A stretch of DNA of 64,000 bases, from contig CAJFSS010000010.1 of NCBI GenBank assembly GCA_904419745.1, positions 37,878 to 101,877 of the forward strand, written 5' to 3'. The stretch comes from Candidatus Pseudoruminococcus merdavium. Lineage in GTDB: Bacteria; Bacillota; Clostridia; Oscillospirales; Ruminococcaceae. The notes beneath the pieces were generated by a model. It searched no databases, was not told the origin of the DNA, and saw only the letters and a program-made list of their open reading frames with translations. Positions 62,959 through 64,000 of the stretch are shown piece by piece (position 1 is the first letter of the stretch; the number at the start of each line of letters is the position of its first letter). Made by a program: the position numbers and the translations under genes.

Positions 62959-64000
62959 TAACAAACCCACACTCCCCGTGTGGGGAGCGACCATGTTGTC
63001 TATCATATTAAAAAACATCAATAATCAATTTCAATCCACACTCCCCGTGTGGGGAGCGACCAGGATTACTCTCCCGATATCCTCAGTCAGATCGCATTTC
63101 AATCCACACTCCCCGTGTGGGGAGCGACGCAATGCGTGGGCGGACGTTACCCTATACCTGTTAAAATTTCAATCCACACTCCCCGTGTGGGGAGCGACCG
63201 CCGCCGGCCAAGTGTTTTAATACGATCGTTTAGAATTTCAATCCACACTCCCCGTGTGGGGAGCGACCGGTACACAATGATTTGTCTGCCAACCTGAAAT
63301 TATTTCAATCCACACTCCCCGTGTGGGGAGCGACAAGCAAGGTTTTTTATCGTTTCTTTTTTGCTAACAACATTACCCCAAGCGTCATACTCATACTCAT
63401 TTAATAGGACCTCCGCTGCCATATATTTCAATCCACACTCCCCGTGTGGGGAGCGACAATATATGTCCGATTCCGCAAAGCCGTTTGAAAGATTTCAATC
63501 CACACTCCCCGTGTGGGGAGCGACTAGGTGTAAGCTCCTTTTCCTCTCCATTAGGGACAATTTCAATCCACACTCCCCGTGTGGGGAGCGACCGTAATTA
63601 TCCGGGTCTCTCCTCCGCCTGTCCGGATTTCAATCCACACTCCCCGTGTGGGGAGCGACCTTGAGCACAGCGGCAATAATAGCTGATATAATATTTCAAT
63701 CCACACTCCCCGTGTGGGGAGCGACCACCACTTAGCCCTTTTCCAATACCATTTAATTGATTTCAATCCACACTCCCCGTGTGGGGAGCGACCACCCAAA
63801 TGTCGGCCAAAGAACTGGTCGCCTACATATTTCAATCCACACTCCCCGTGTGGGGAGCGACTATCTGCATGATTTTCCCCATCATGCAACTGTCCGATTT
63901 CAATCCACACTCCCCGTGTGGGGAGCGACGGTATGCGCGCCCAGGTGTGCAGGAGCCAGACCGATTTCAATCCACACTCCCCGTGTGGGGAGCGACGTCT
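62959..64000 (-). CRISPR. Type I-C-like CRISPR array, leader-distal end
   Basis: Fifteen 33-base repeats lie in view, separated by 14 spacers; 13 spacers are 33-37 bases and one is 90. On the minus strand the repeat begins GTCGCTCCCCACACGGGG and ends GTGTGGATTGAAAT, the classical I-C pattern, so transcription runs leftward and the leader is beyond 64000. The leftmost repeat (62959-62991) keeps only 24 of its 33 bases intact and has lost the ATTTCAATC end, as expected of the oldest repeat. The last repeat ends at 63996. No cas gene is in the window. Confidence 0.97.

Noticed and set aside
62978..63664. Short plus-strand frames rich in 'STLPVWGA' and 'NPHSPCGER'
   Set aside because: These are translations of the CRISPR repeat itself, not genes.
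1..64000. tRNA, rRNA, insertion sequences, integrases and prophage genes
   Set aside because: Looked for in the intergenic regions and reading frames; none recognised.

Overview
The window reads as a chromosomal segment of a strictly anaerobic, probably spore-forming Firmicute of class Clostridia, most likely an Oscillospiraceae/Ruminococcaceae-type gut bacterium. This is inferred from gene content: a complete anaerobic (cbi-type) cobalamin pathway, a brockii-type secondary alcohol dehydrogenase under a Rex-like operator, a CotJC-type manganese catalase, the paired radical-SAM/DUF4130 genes, strong AGGAGG ribosome sites and sigma-A promoters, and mid-range GC. No rRNA or tRNA gene was seen.

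Layout. 1-5.2 kb: the 5' end of a leftward gene, a Ca2+-type P-type ATPase, a YifB/ComM ATPase, a Dabb protein and a decayed acetyltransferase. 5.4-10.9 kb: three tandem M14 metallocarboxypeptidase paralogues. 11.0-28.2 kb: a leftward 19-gene cobalamin operon (cbiK-D-L-F-G-H-J-ET-A-cobT-U-S-cobU-like-cobC-cbiB-cobD-cbiP-cobO-cbiC), mostly joined by 4-base ATGA overlaps. It is preceded by a sigma-A promoter, a cobalamin riboswitch and a riboswitch terminator. 28.3-31.9 kb: an ECF sigma factor with its own ECF-type promoter, a small membrane protein and an ABC exporter. 32-43.5 kb: single genes and short operons (double GNAT, PepSY lipoprotein, COG0523 GTPase, alcohol dehydrogenase, DNA-repair-type radical SAM pair, gntR-deoC, alpha/beta hydrolase, USP-like, VTT membrane protein). 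44-51 kb: a class A penicillin-binding protein, an M14 peptidase with a C-terminal amidotransferase-like domain, and a ferredoxin/Crp-Fnr divergent pair. 51.2-54.1 kb: a second P-type ATPase behind an acidic leader peptide and an attenuator-like terminator.

54-61.4 kb: a HTH regulator, a frameshifted Mn catalase, a DUF454 protein, and a leftward heme-uptake operon (Shp-like surface protein, IsdE/HtsA-like lipoprotein, permease, ATPase). The operon ends in a DtxR/MntR-type regulator broken by several frameshifts. Long perfect palindromes sharing the core TTAGTTATAACTAA lie in front of this operon and of a neighbouring unresolved reading frame, and are probably metalloregulator operators. 61.5-64 kb: another decayed acetyltransferase, a 55-residue DUF6774-type gene, a tandemly repeated motif with two terminators, and the leader-distal end of a type I-C-like CRISPR array (15 repeats in view, running off the right edge; no cas gene in the window).

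Two things stand out. One is the leader peptide/attenuator in front of the second P-type ATPase, which also lacks the otherwise conserved M6 aspartate. The other is the heme regulon with its palindromic operators and a dead regulator gene. The window also shows active decay: four pseudogenes and one interrupted frame, concentrated between 54.8 and 61.8 kb.
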